A model generated the notes under the pieces. It had not been told where the DNA came from. It saw nothing but the letters and a program-made list of their open reading frames with translations, and did no database searches. Below, piece after piece: positions 26,810 through 35,500 of a stretch of DNA of 64,000 bases. Each line of letters opens with the position of its first letter. Positions within the stretch are counted from its first letter, which is position 1. The DNA comes from CAIZQW01 sp037133395 (GTDB lineage: Bacteria > Verrucomicrobiota > Kiritimatiellia > RFP12 > UBA1067), in NCBI GenBank assembly GCA_037133395.1, contig JBAXOG010000005.1, positions 1 to 64,000 of the forward strand, in the 5' to 3' direction. Position numbers and translations under genes: made by a program.

Positions 26810-29707
26810 ATGAACACAATGAAGATGATCAAAAATCGGATTTCTCAACTGGCGGTTTGGATGATGACTGCATTCGCGCTGACGCTCCATTCATTCGGCG
26901 TGGATGGGACGTGGACGAACAACGCGTCCGGCAACTGGAGCGCCACGGGAAACTGGGCCGGCGGCAATGTCGCTGACGGCGCGGGGTCGCTCGCGGATTT
27001 CAGTACGGTTGACCTGACGGCCAGTCGTACGAACACGCTCGACTCCAGCCGTACCATCGGCCGGCTTATCTTCGGTGACCTGTTGTGGACCAGCAGCGGT
27101 TATGACTGGGCACTCTCCAGCAGCGGCGGCAGTGTCCTCACGCTCGACAACACGGGTGGCACCGGCGGACCCTCCATTACCATCTCCAACCGCACCACGA
27201 CCATCAGTGCGCTCCTCGCCGGATCCAACGGCCTGAGCCTCGTCCTCCCGTTCTCGAATTACGACACCACTCGCGGCACGGCGGTTCCGAGTTCAGGCAT
27301 GCTTCCGATCTCCACCATCGGTGCTCTTGCGATGCCGGGCAGCAATGCCCTCAGCGGCGCTGCCAATGTCAGCGGCGGCACGGTGACCGTGGGCGGCACG
27401 GCCGGCAAGTTCGGCGCAGCCACCTCGCTGGCCGTCACAGGCAATGGCGTTTTCGTCAATGGCGATGCCACGGCAACCAACAACAACGGTAAAGTCAACC
27501 GCATCGGCGACGGCACCGCAACCCTCACTCTTGGTGGAGCCGCCGGCGCGGGCACTTACACATCCGCCTTTGCGGGCTCGGGGAACACGGTCAGCCAGGC
27601 CTTTGGCGGCCTCACGGTCAATGCCGGGCAGAACGTATTGAACACCGCCAATATAGTGGCTGGCAACAATAACCTCATCTTTACCGGTGCGGGCGGCGGC
27701 GGGTATGTTCGCAGTACCAACGGCATCTTGAATGTTGTTCCAGCCACAGGCTTCAACCCGCAGTTCGCGAATGCCCCGGTCGCGACCGGCGGCTCGAGCG
27801 TATCAGGCACTGCGGGTAGCGGCGACGAAATTCTCGTCGGGGCGGTCCTCAATGGGAGCGATTTTGCCAAGGCCGCTTCCGGCAATCTCGCGGCCGCGAC
27901 ATATGTCACCACGCTCACCGCCGGTAAGAACGTCAACGTCACCGGTGTCCTCGCCACCAGCGGCAGCATCTCGATCAACAGCCTCCGAATGGGGGACACC
28001 ACCAGGCGGACGGTGACCGTCGGCGCAAGCGACACCCTAACGATCACCAGCGGCGGCATCATCTTGCCTTACTCCACGGGTGCCACCGCTACCCAGGCAA
28101 ACTTCAACCACACCATCAACGGGGGCAGCCTCACCAGCGGCGGCGGCGATCTCTGGATCTATGCCGCCACGGGCGCATATAACGACGGCTTCACTCGGGG
28201 CAACGGCGATCCGCGGGGCGCAAACTACGCGGCCACAATCGCCTCCAAGATCACGGGCAACATCTCCGTCACGGTAGGCGGCGGAGCCGTCTACAATGGT
28301 GTTCAAAACGGCTACGGGGCAGCCCAAGTCCTGCTCAGCGGAGTCAACGATTACACTGGAGGCACCTATATGGTAGGGGGCGAGCTTCGAATAAACGCCG
28401 ATAGCGGCCTCGGCCACACCAACGGCACAATCACCGTCGTCAGCGGCGTCAACAGCATCCAGCCGACCGCCGCAATCACCTTCAACGCCAGCCGCAATTT
28501 CGTCATCAATTCGGGTGCGTTGCTGCAAGTCAGTGCCAGTTCCACCATCCCTGGCCGGGTCAGCGGCGGCGGCGTGCTGGAAATTGGCGTTGTTGGCGGC
28601 TACGCCCTCACCCTTACCGCCACCAACAGCGGCTTCACCGGCCAGTATTTCGTCTCCGGCCAGCTGCGGGCAGACGAAGGGGTGGGGCTCTCCACCAACG
28701 CCAACATCTTATTGGGTGGCCGGGGCGGCAACGCCAACAGTGGCATACTTGAGACCAGCGGTACGTTTACCCGGTCGCTCGGCAGCGGTGCCGGCCAGGT
28801 GCAGTGGACTTCGAGCGGGTATATAGACGGCGGGTTTTCCGCCGTAGGCGGGCCGCTCACCGTGAATCTCGGCGGCAACGCCACTCCTGCCACGCTCACA
28901 TGGGGCAGCAACGGATTTGTTGCCAGCGGGGCCTGGTTCTGGTTCGGCGACACTTCCGCCACCGACGACGTGACCTTCCAGAATCCGATTGCGCTCAATG
29001 GTGCCCAGCGCACGATCGCCGTCACCGCCAATGGCTCTACAAAGGCCATGATCAGCGGCGCGCTCTCCGGCGATGCCAGTTCCGGCATCAGCAAGCAGGG
29101 GACAGGCACGCTCGTGCTCTCTGGCAACAACACGTATGCGGGGCCGACGCTGGTCAGCGCTGGCACGCTGGCTCTGGGCTACACGAACGCGCTGCAGAAC
29201 AGCACGCTGGATATGGGGCTGGCCGGTTCGCAGCAAGTGACGCTGACGGTGTCCGGGACCAACACGTATAACCTCGGCGGCCTGAGAGGCACGAACAATC
29301 TCGCGCTCTCCGCGAACACGCTCGTCGTCGGCTCGAACAACAGCACGAACACGTATTGGGGGGCACTCTCGGGGCTCGGCGGCGGCCTCGTCAAGACAGG
29401 GGCGGGCATGTTGACGCTCGCGGGCACGAACACCTACACGGGCGCTACGATCGCTCAGACCGGCGTCTTGGAACTGACCCGGACGAACGCGCTCTCCGTC
29501 GCCACGGCACTGGATATCCGCTCAGGGGCTGAAGTCCGCTTGTCGTTCACCGGGACGAATGTTGTCTATTCGCTCACGGTCAACGGCAGCACCAAGTCGC
29601 GCGGCGTCTATGCCGTTGGAAGCGTGCCGGGGCTGACGGGGACGGCGAGTGCGTATCTGCAAACGTTGCAACCCCCGCCGAGAGGCACAATGATCCGGTT
29701 TTTGTGA
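26810..29707 (+). CDS. Surface protein 4: giant autotransporter-repeat protein
   Basis: 965-residue secreted beta-solenoid protein. ATG 26810 (MNTMKMIK) is conserved with paralogues, and GAAAGGGG lies about 9 nt upstream. Signal peptide ends near HSFGV. The N terminus GTWTNNASGNWSATGNWAGG is of the shared type. A central ~350-residue region (ILVGAVLNG, LTAGKNVNVTGVL, SLTSGGGDLWIYAATG, FSAVGGPLTVNLGG) is homologous to surface protein 5 at 36833. The C terminus instead matches surface protein 1 (module type A, PPPRGTMIRFL). The protein is therefore a mosaic. A conserved trailer and CACGAAG palindrome follow. Confidence 0.85.
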   Translation: MNTMKMIKNRISQLAVWMMTAFALTLHSFGVDGTWTNNASGNWSATGNWAGGNVADGAGSLADFSTVDLTASRTNTLDSSRTIGRLIFGDLLWTSSGYDWALSSSGGSVLTLDNTGGTGGPSITISNRTTTISALLAGSNGLSLVLPFSNYDTTRGTAVPSSGMLPISTIGALAMPGSNALSGAANVSGGTVTVGGTAGKFGAATSLAVTGNGVFVNGDATATNNNGKVNRIGDGTATLTLGGAAGAGTYTSAFAGSGNTVSQAFGGLTVNAGQNVLNTANIVAGNNNLIFTGAGGGGYVRSTNGILNVVPATGFNPQFANAPVATGGSSVSGTAGSGDEILVGAVLNGSDFAKAASGNLAAATYVTTLTAGKNVNVTGVLATSGSISINSLRMGDTTRRTVTVGASDTLTITSGGIILPYSTGATATQANFNHTINGGSLTSGGGDLWIYAATGAYNDGFTRGNGDPRGANYAATIASKITGNISVTVGGGAVYNGVQNGYGAAQVLLSGVNDYTGGTYMVGGELRINADSGLGHTNGTITVVSGVNSIQPTAAITFNASRNFVINSGALLQVSASSTIPGRVSGGGVLEIGVVGGYALTLTATNSGFTGQYFVSGQLRADEGVGLSTNANILLGGRGGNANSGILETSGTFTRSLGSGAGQVQWTSSGYIDGGFSAVGGPLTVNLGGNATPATLTWGSNGFVASGAWFWFGDTSATDDVTFQNPIALNGAQRTIAVTANGSTKAMISGALSGDASSGISKQGTGTLVLSGNNTYAGPTLVSAGTLALGYTNALQNSTLDMGLAGSQQVTLTVSGTNTYNLGGLRGTNNLALSANTLVVGSNNSTNTYWGALSGLGGGLVKTGAGMLTLAGTNTYTGATIAQTGVLELTRTNALSVATALDIRSGAEVRLSFTGTNVVYSLTVNGSTKSRGVYAVGSVPGLTGTASAYLQTLQPPPRGTMIRFL
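29426..29707 (+). repeat. 3' module type A, copy 2
   Basis: 282-bp gap-free counterpart of 1348-1629, about 28 kb away in direct orientation. It encodes the last ~93 residues of surface protein 4. Confidence 0.8.
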
Positions 29708-29714
29708 GGCGAGG

Positions 29715-29812
29715 GAGAGAATTTAGCTACGGATTGGGAGGGGAGAGATTAACCACGAAGAACACGAAGAAAATAGAAGTTGGATGAGTTAACCCTTCGT
29801 GATCTTCGTGGT
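29715..29812. repeat. Conserved trailer plus CACGAAG-type palindrome, copy 2
   Basis: GAGAGAATTTAGCTACGGATT (29715-29735) is the trailer shared with 15695 and 40433. Then ACCACGAAGAACACGAAG (29752-29769) pairs with CTTCGTGATCTTCGTGGT (29795-29812), 17 of 18 positions complementary, loop about 25 nt. It lies right after surface protein 4, where a transcription or processing signal would be expected. Confidence 0.8.
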
Positions 29813-29822
29813 GAAAATATTG

Positions 29823-29969
29823 GATAGCGGGCAAAGCCCGCATGAGGAGGAGCTGACGGGGAAGCGAATCGTGAAATGCTGGGCGGGGGCGGTCGTTGCG
29901 ATAGGTGTTTTGTCCGTTCCTTTTTTATCAGCGATTTCCCCTCGGATTTGAGTGCTTTTAAAATGCGCC
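29823..29969 (+). pseudogene. Orphan leader/signal-peptide fragment, copy 2
   Basis: Near-identical to the orphan at 25317-25462 and to the real GH110 leader at 30731-30845. The hairpin GCGGGC-AAA-GCCCGC (29827-29841) and AGGAGG are intact, but the start codon is ACG (29856-29858), and TTTTTTATCAGCG replaces TTTTTTCATCAGCG, a one-base loss. The DUF4160/DUF2442 pair lies between this fragment and the intact leader. The remainder of 29708-30073 shows no gene. Confidence 0.78.
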
Positions 29970-30073
29970 CTCCATAATTAGAATTGCTGGCTTTACATTG
30001 CTGCGGAGGACAAGTAAAATTAAAAATTATTGGTAAGAAATGTTTATAGGGTCGTTTAAATAGAGGAGTACGG

Positions 30074-30310
30074 ATGCCGAAAATATTTGAAAATGACGGG
30101 TTTCGGTTTTTCTTTTATAGCAATGATCATGAGCCGATTCATGTGCATGTGTGGCATGGTGGTGGTGAAGCGGTTTTCAAGGTGTCGGCTGATGAGGTTG
30201 AACTGAGGGAATCGCTTAATATGAAAGTGGGAGATTTGTCGCGGGCACGTCAGATGGTGATTGAAAATAGGAAGTTGATTCAGGAGAAATGGTATGAGTT
30301 TTTCAAATAA
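30074..30310 (+). CDS. DUF4160-family small protein
   Basis: 78-residue protein typical of DUF4160 (F.F.SNDHEPIHVHVWHGGGEAVFKV, then RARQMVIENRKLIQEKWYEFF). GAGGAG at 30062-30067 precedes the ATG. DUF4160 genes usually stand directly before a DUF2442 gene, as here with a 17-bp overlap, and the pair is suspected to be a toxin-antitoxin-like module. Function is unproven. Confidence 0.85.
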   Translation: MPKIFENDGFRFFFYSNDHEPIHVHVWHGGGEAVFKVSADEVELRESLNMKVGDLSRARQMVIENRKLIQEKWYEFFK

Positions 30311-30581
30311 ACAAGGGCTGATGTCGGCTTTCTATAGCGCTGGATTGATTGTTGTCCATTGTGGAAACGGGGTGGAGATTAAATTTCCGGTACAGGGTAA
30401 TCCGCGTCTTTCCAAGGGTACCCCCGACCAGCTCAACAAAATCGAAATCTCTCCATTTGGTTTACATTGGCCGGATTTGGATGAGGATCTCTCTCTTGAA
30501 GGACTTTTACAGGGCGATTATGGGCAAATGCAAGAGTATAGCTGCCGCATCGCCGAGCAGCCGAGCGGGTATAGGGCATAG
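30294..30581 (+). CDS. DUF2442-family small protein
   Basis: 95-residue protein whose C-terminal half (IEISPFGLHWPDLDEDLSLE, then GLLQGDYGQ) is the DUF2442 signature. AGGAG lies about 8 nt upstream of the ATG inside the DUF4160 gene. It is the partner of that gene and probably co-translated with it. The role is unknown. After it comes 180 bp of non-coding DNA with a perfect GGGTCC-GGC-GGACCC hairpin (30694-30708). Confidence 0.8.
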   Translation: MSFSNKQGLMSAFYSAGLIVVHCGNGVEIKFPVQGNPRLSKGTPDQLNKIEISPFGLHWPDLDEDLSLEGLLQGDYGQMQEYSCRIAEQPSGYRA

Positions 30582-30735
30582 GTGTTAAGCTAAGGAGAGA
30601 TATTTGTTGCCAACACCAAAAGGCTGGCAATATACAGCGATTTCTAATTAAAGAGGTTAACGCAAAAACCGCAAAGAGATAGCGTGGCTATAGGGGTCCG
30701 GCGGACCCGCACGGGGTTTCATTAAAATTTGGATA

Positions 30736-30760
30736 GCGGGCAAAGCCCGCATGAGGAGGA
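30736..30760 (+). promoter_or_regulatory. Leader hairpin and Shine-Dalgarno of GH110 lipoprotein gene
   Basis: GCGGGC-AAA-GCCCGC (30736-30750) is a perfect 6-bp stem with a 3-nt loop, 3 nt before AGGAGGA (30754-30760) and 14 nt before the ATG. The gene at 40595 has the same leader with GTGGGC-AAA-GCCCAC, one compensatory pair change, so the RNA structure seems selected. A role in initiation control or mRNA 5' stability is likely. Confidence 0.7.
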
Positions 30761-30764
30761 ACTG

Positions 30765-32519
30765 ATGGGGAAGCGAATCGTGAAATGCTGGGCGGGGGCG
30801 GTCGTTGCGATAGGTGTTTTGTCAGTTCCTTTTTTCATCAGCGGGTGCCGTCTTGTAGCGAAAGAGCCAGCGAGAATAGTTCACAAAGGACCAGGAACAT
30901 CTTTCGATCTGCAAGGCTTCATCGACCACGCGCTCGCGGCGGGGCAAAAGCGGATTGTCGTGCCGCCGGGCCGGTATCGCGTGAAGCCGCAACGCCAATG
31001 TCATCTGCGGTTGCGCGACCTTCAGGATGTCGAGGTCATGGCCATGGATGTCGAGATGGTCTGTACCGAGACCACGCTGGCCCTGAATATCGACAACTGT
31101 CGCAATCTGGCGTTGCGCGGATTGACCATCGACTATGATCCGTTGCCGTTCACGCAAGGACGCATTGTTGCCATGGCACCCGACAAAGCGTGGCTGGAGT
31201 TTGAGATCATCGACGGCTATCCCGAAAATCTTGAAATGCGGATCGAGATCTTTGACCAGCGCACCGAATTGCTCAAAGTCAATACCCGCTACGATTGGGG
31301 GCCTTTCCAGTCCTTGGGCAATCACCGTTATCGCGTGTCACGCGGTTCAGGCCATCGTTTTGATCCCAATAAGGATTTGGAGGAAGTAGGCGATATTCTG
31401 GTGACCAACAGTTCGACTGCGCCCGGCGGGCAGGCGGGGCATGCGATTGTGACGTCTAATTCGCAGAAAGTGGTGCTGGAGGATATCCGGCTCTATGCCT
31501 CTAACTGTTTCAGCTATCTGGAACATGACTGCGATGGAAACACCTATCGCCGGTGTAGCATTGATCGCCGTCCGCTGGCAGAGGATCTTCGGTCACGCGG
31601 GTTGCGACGCCTGCGCTCCAGCAATGCAGACGCTTTTCATAGCAAGCACGCAATCCGCGGACCGCAGATCATCAGTTGCACGGCGAAGTATCAGGGCGAT
31701 GATTGCGTGAATATTTGCGGCGAATACTACATGGTCATGGGGAGTAGCCAGAATAAAATTCGCATGTTATCGCATCGCAACAGCAACATCTCTGTCGGCG
31801 ATTCCGTTGAGCTGGTTTCGTATACGGGGGAACGTCTGGCAGATGCGAAGGTTGTTGCGATTGAAGCGGACGGCAAGGTCAAGCCTGAGGAGCAGACGTT
31901 TCTCAAAGCTCAGCACATGAACCAAGGCACAAAGGAAGTTCTGTCCAAGCCAAATACGGATGCCTGGACGCTGACACTGGATCGGGCAGTGGACCTGCCG
32001 ATGGGTTCCGTGGTCGCATCGACACGCCATACCGGCAACGGATTTTTGGTCAAGGATTGCGATTTCGGTTTCAACCGTTCGCGCGGTATCCTCATCAAGG
32101 GCAGCAACGGGCAGGTCATCGGTAACCGTCTGACAGGCTGTTGGATGGCCTCCGTGTTGGTCGCGCCTGAATGGTGGTGGCTGGAGTCGGGCAGTAGCAG
32201 CGATCTGGTCATCGCAGACAATCAGATTACCGACTGCCGCGCAACAGCCATTGAGGTCGTAGCCCGTGGCGGCACCGGAGCGCTCGCGCCGAGCGGCGCC
32301 CACAAGAATATTGCCATCCGTAACAATACGATTCTGAATTCACCACTGCCCACTATTTACGTGTCTTCAACGGACAGACTGGTGATTTCCGGCAATCAGT
32401 TTAAGCCGCTGGATCCCTCGCTGAGTCGCTTCCGCTGGGGAGAAAAAAAGCCGGTTGCGATTGTGACCGAAGCGTGCAGTCAGACCGAAGTGCAGCCGGA
32501 AGGAAACAACACATTATGA
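30765..32519 (+). CDS. GH110-type beta-helix glycosidase, lipoprotein
   Basis: 584-residue protein. Start at ATG 30765 after AGGAGGA. The N terminus MGKRIVKCWAGAVVAIGVLS leads to FFISGC, a plausible lipobox, so it is probably a lipoprotein in the outer or inner membrane. GH110 signatures are RIVVPPGRYRVKP, GLTIDYDPLPFTQGRIV and three candidate catalytic aspartates: D289 (SNADAF), D312 and D313 (QGDDCVNICG), with the +23/+24 spacing. The last bases overlap the start region of the next gene (ATGA at 32516). Pairing with a giant propeller/cytochrome fusion is repeated at 42864-49138. Confidence 0.82.
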   Translation: MGKRIVKCWAGAVVAIGVLSVPFFISGCRLVAKEPARIVHKGPGTSFDLQGFIDHALAAGQKRIVVPPGRYRVKPQRQCHLRLRDLQDVEVMAMDVEMVCTETTLALNIDNCRNLALRGLTIDYDPLPFTQGRIVAMAPDKAWLEFEIIDGYPENLEMRIEIFDQRTELLKVNTRYDWGPFQSLGNHRYRVSRGSGHRFDPNKDLEEVGDILVTNSSTAPGGQAGHAIVTSNSQKVVLEDIRLYASNCFSYLEHDCDGNTYRRCSIDRRPLAEDLRSRGLRRLRSSNADAFHSKHAIRGPQIISCTAKYQGDDCVNICGEYYMVMGSSQNKIRMLSHRNSNISVGDSVELVSYTGERLADAKVVAIEADGKVKPEEQTFLKAQHMNQGTKEVLSKPNTDAWTLTLDRAVDLPMGSVVASTRHTGNGFLVKDCDFGFNRSRGILIKGSNGQVIGNRLTGCWMASVLVAPEWWWLESGSSSDLVIADNQITDCRATAIEVVARGGTGALAPSGAHKNIAIRNNTILNSPLPTIYVSSTDRLVISGNQFKPLDPSLSRFRWGEKKPVAIVTEACSQTEVQPEGNNTL

Positions 32520-32533
32520 AACAAGGGGTAACG

Positions 32534-35500
32534 ATGAAAACGATGCTGATTTCGATTCTGTCGCTTTCGGCCATGCTGTCGACGGCAAAGCCGACTGCAG
32601 GCGAGGCCAACTTCTACGTGAAGAAGGATTCTTGGACGGCGACGATGCTCGCCACGCGCGACCGGTATCAGACGCTGGCTGACGCCGCGCCACTTCGTGC
32701 CGGCCCGTGGTCCTCCACCGCCGCCTTGAAGGCCAAAAGCTTCGGCGATGCGCTGTTTCCCGAGCAGGGCGTGAACCTTGACTCCAAAGATGAAAAGGGG
32801 AATCCGGTCTGGCGGCAGCATGCGGAGTGGGTAGACGGCGTCGCCCAGCCGCTGTCCGCGTCGGGCTCCTCATCGACGTATCTATTTCGTGTCATCACCG
32901 CCAAGATGGCCGCTACCGTCACAGCGGGCTTCGGCAGTGATGACGGCATAGAAGTCTGGCTCAACGGCAAGAAGATCCACTCGGTTGATGCCCCGCGCGG
33001 AGTATCCTCAGGCCAGGACAAAGTCGCGCTGGCCCTCGAGGCCGGAGAGAACCGCTTGCTGGTCAAAATCTTTAATATTGGCGGCAGTTGTGGTTTCTAT
33101 TTCAATCTCGAACTCGCACCGCCGGAAGACGTCTGGCCCCAATTGGCGAAAGATTACCCGGTGCAGGCCGCGTGGCTGAAGCGGGACACGGATGGCAGAT
33201 TGACGGCCTGGCTCGGCGGCCGCAATAGCGTTGACAATGAGAAAGCGCTCATCAGCCGCCCCTTGGCGGCGTTGGGACAGCCGGGCGTTCTCCATCAGGA
33301 AATGGCCAAGTTAGAGCAGGGTGGTGTTTCCGCCAAAGATTCGCGCTGGCTCGACCTGTACTTCCGCGCCTGCCAGGTTCGCGCGGTTAAGGAGGATGCG
33401 GCACGGTTCAACACGGATGCCTTGCGTCGAGCCATTGAGGATCTCAGCCGCACGTATCCCGGCCAGTATACGCGCGGTCCGGAGTTCCTGAAGAGGTTGG
33501 AGGCCTGCAAAAAGAAAAACGAAGACGTCCGGTTGGCAGCGGACTGCGGCGAGATGACGGATCTGAAACTGCTGAACGACATGCTTGCGCTGCAGCGGGA
33601 AGCGTTGCTTGCGAACCCGCTGATGAACTTCGAGCGGCTGCTGTTGGTCAAGCGCGACTCGCTGGGCCTGCCGCAGAACTGGCAGGGCAACACCTCGATC
33701 AGTCGGAACGGCTACGACAACGAGATCGTCGTATTGTCGCCGGCACACCCCGGCGGCAAACTGACGACTCTGTTCAAGCCGCAGGGAAAGGAGTTTGTTG
33801 GCGACGTGGATCTGAATTTCGACGGAACGCGTATGCTCTTTTCTATGCCGACGAAGGATGCCTGGCAGGTCTGGGAAATCAAGGCCGACGGCTCGGGCCT
33901 GCGCCAACTGACGCCTGACATTTCGAAAATCGATAACTACGACGCCTGTTATCTGCCTGACGGGAAGATCATGTTCAATTCGACCATGAACATCCATGGC
34001 GTACCTTGCGTCGGTGGTGGCGACAAGGTCGGTAACCTTTGCCGCATGGACGCCGACGGCAAAAATGTGCGGATGCTCTGTTTCGAACAGGATCAGGATT
34101 GGTATCCGCGCGTCCTCAGCGACGGCCGCGTCATGTACACCCGATGGGAGTACTCCGACTTGCCTCACTATCATTCCCGCCTGCTGATGAGCATGAACCC
34201 GGACGGCACAGGACAGCTTTCACTTTACGGCAGCAATTCGTATTGGCCGAACTCGATCTTCTACGCGCGTCAGATTCCCGATGCGCCCTCGAAGATCATC
34301 GCTGTCATTTCTGGTCACCACGGCGTGCGGCGCATGGGTGAGCTGGTGCTGTTTGACCTTGCGCGCGGTCGCACCGAGGCCAACGGCGCCGTGCAGAGGA
34401 TTCCCGGCTACGGCAAGAAGGTCGAGCCCGTCATTGCTGACGGTTTAGTGCAAGGCTCTTGGCCGAAATTCCTGCACCCGTATCCGCTGAGTGACAAATA
34501 TTTCATTGTTTCCTGCAAGCCCACGCCGGAGTCGCGCTGGGGTATTTACCTGGTGGATGTCTTTGACAACATGCTCTGCCTCGCAGAAGAAGCCGGCTAC
34601 GAGCTGTTCGAGCCGATCCCGCTCAGGGCAAGGGTCAAGCCGGCCGCGATCCCTGACCGTGTCCGCCCCGAAATGAAAGAGGGCACCGTCATCCTCAGTG
34701 ACGTTTACGCGGGCCCCGGGCTCAAAGGCGTACAGCATGGTACGGTAAAAGCGCTTCGCGTATACAGTTTTCACTTCGGATACTGGGGAGTGGGCGGCCA
34801 TGCTAACATTGGCGTGGATGGCTCCTGGGACGGCCGACGTATCATCGGTACGGTGCCGGTCTATAAAGACGGCTCCGCAAACTTCAAAGTACCGGCCAAT
34901 ACGCCCATTGCGATCCAGCCGCTTAATGAGCGGGGCGAAGCTGTCGCGCTGATGCGCAGTTGGTTTGTGGTGATGCCGGGTGAAAATGCTTCTTGCGTCG
35001 GTTGCCACGAGTCTGTCAACTCCAGCCCGCTCATCAAGCCGAATCTCGCGATGCGTCGTGCGCCGAGTGCGATCACGCCGTGGAACGGGCCTGAGCGGCC
35101 GTTCAGTTTCCGCCGCGAAGTCCAGCCCGTGCTCGATAAATCCTGCGTCGGCTGCCACGACGGCAGCAAGGCAGGCTGCCCTGACCTTCGTGGCAACCGT
35201 AAAGGAGACAGGAACTTCGACGCCTCTTACTTGGCGCTGATGCCGTTCGTGCGCCGGCCCGGTCCGGAAAGCGATTTCCATGTGCTCTCGCCGATGGATT
35301 ATCATGTCAGCACCAGCGAGCTGTTCCAGATGCTCCGCAAGGGTCATCATAACGTCGCGCTCGATGTTGATGCCTGGTCCCGGCTGACGACGTGGGCAGA
35401 TCTCAACGTGCCATGTCACGGCACCTGGGGTGAGCATCGCGGCTCACCCATGGGCGCGCCAGAGGCGCTGCGTAACGAATACCGCAAGTTGTACGCCAAT

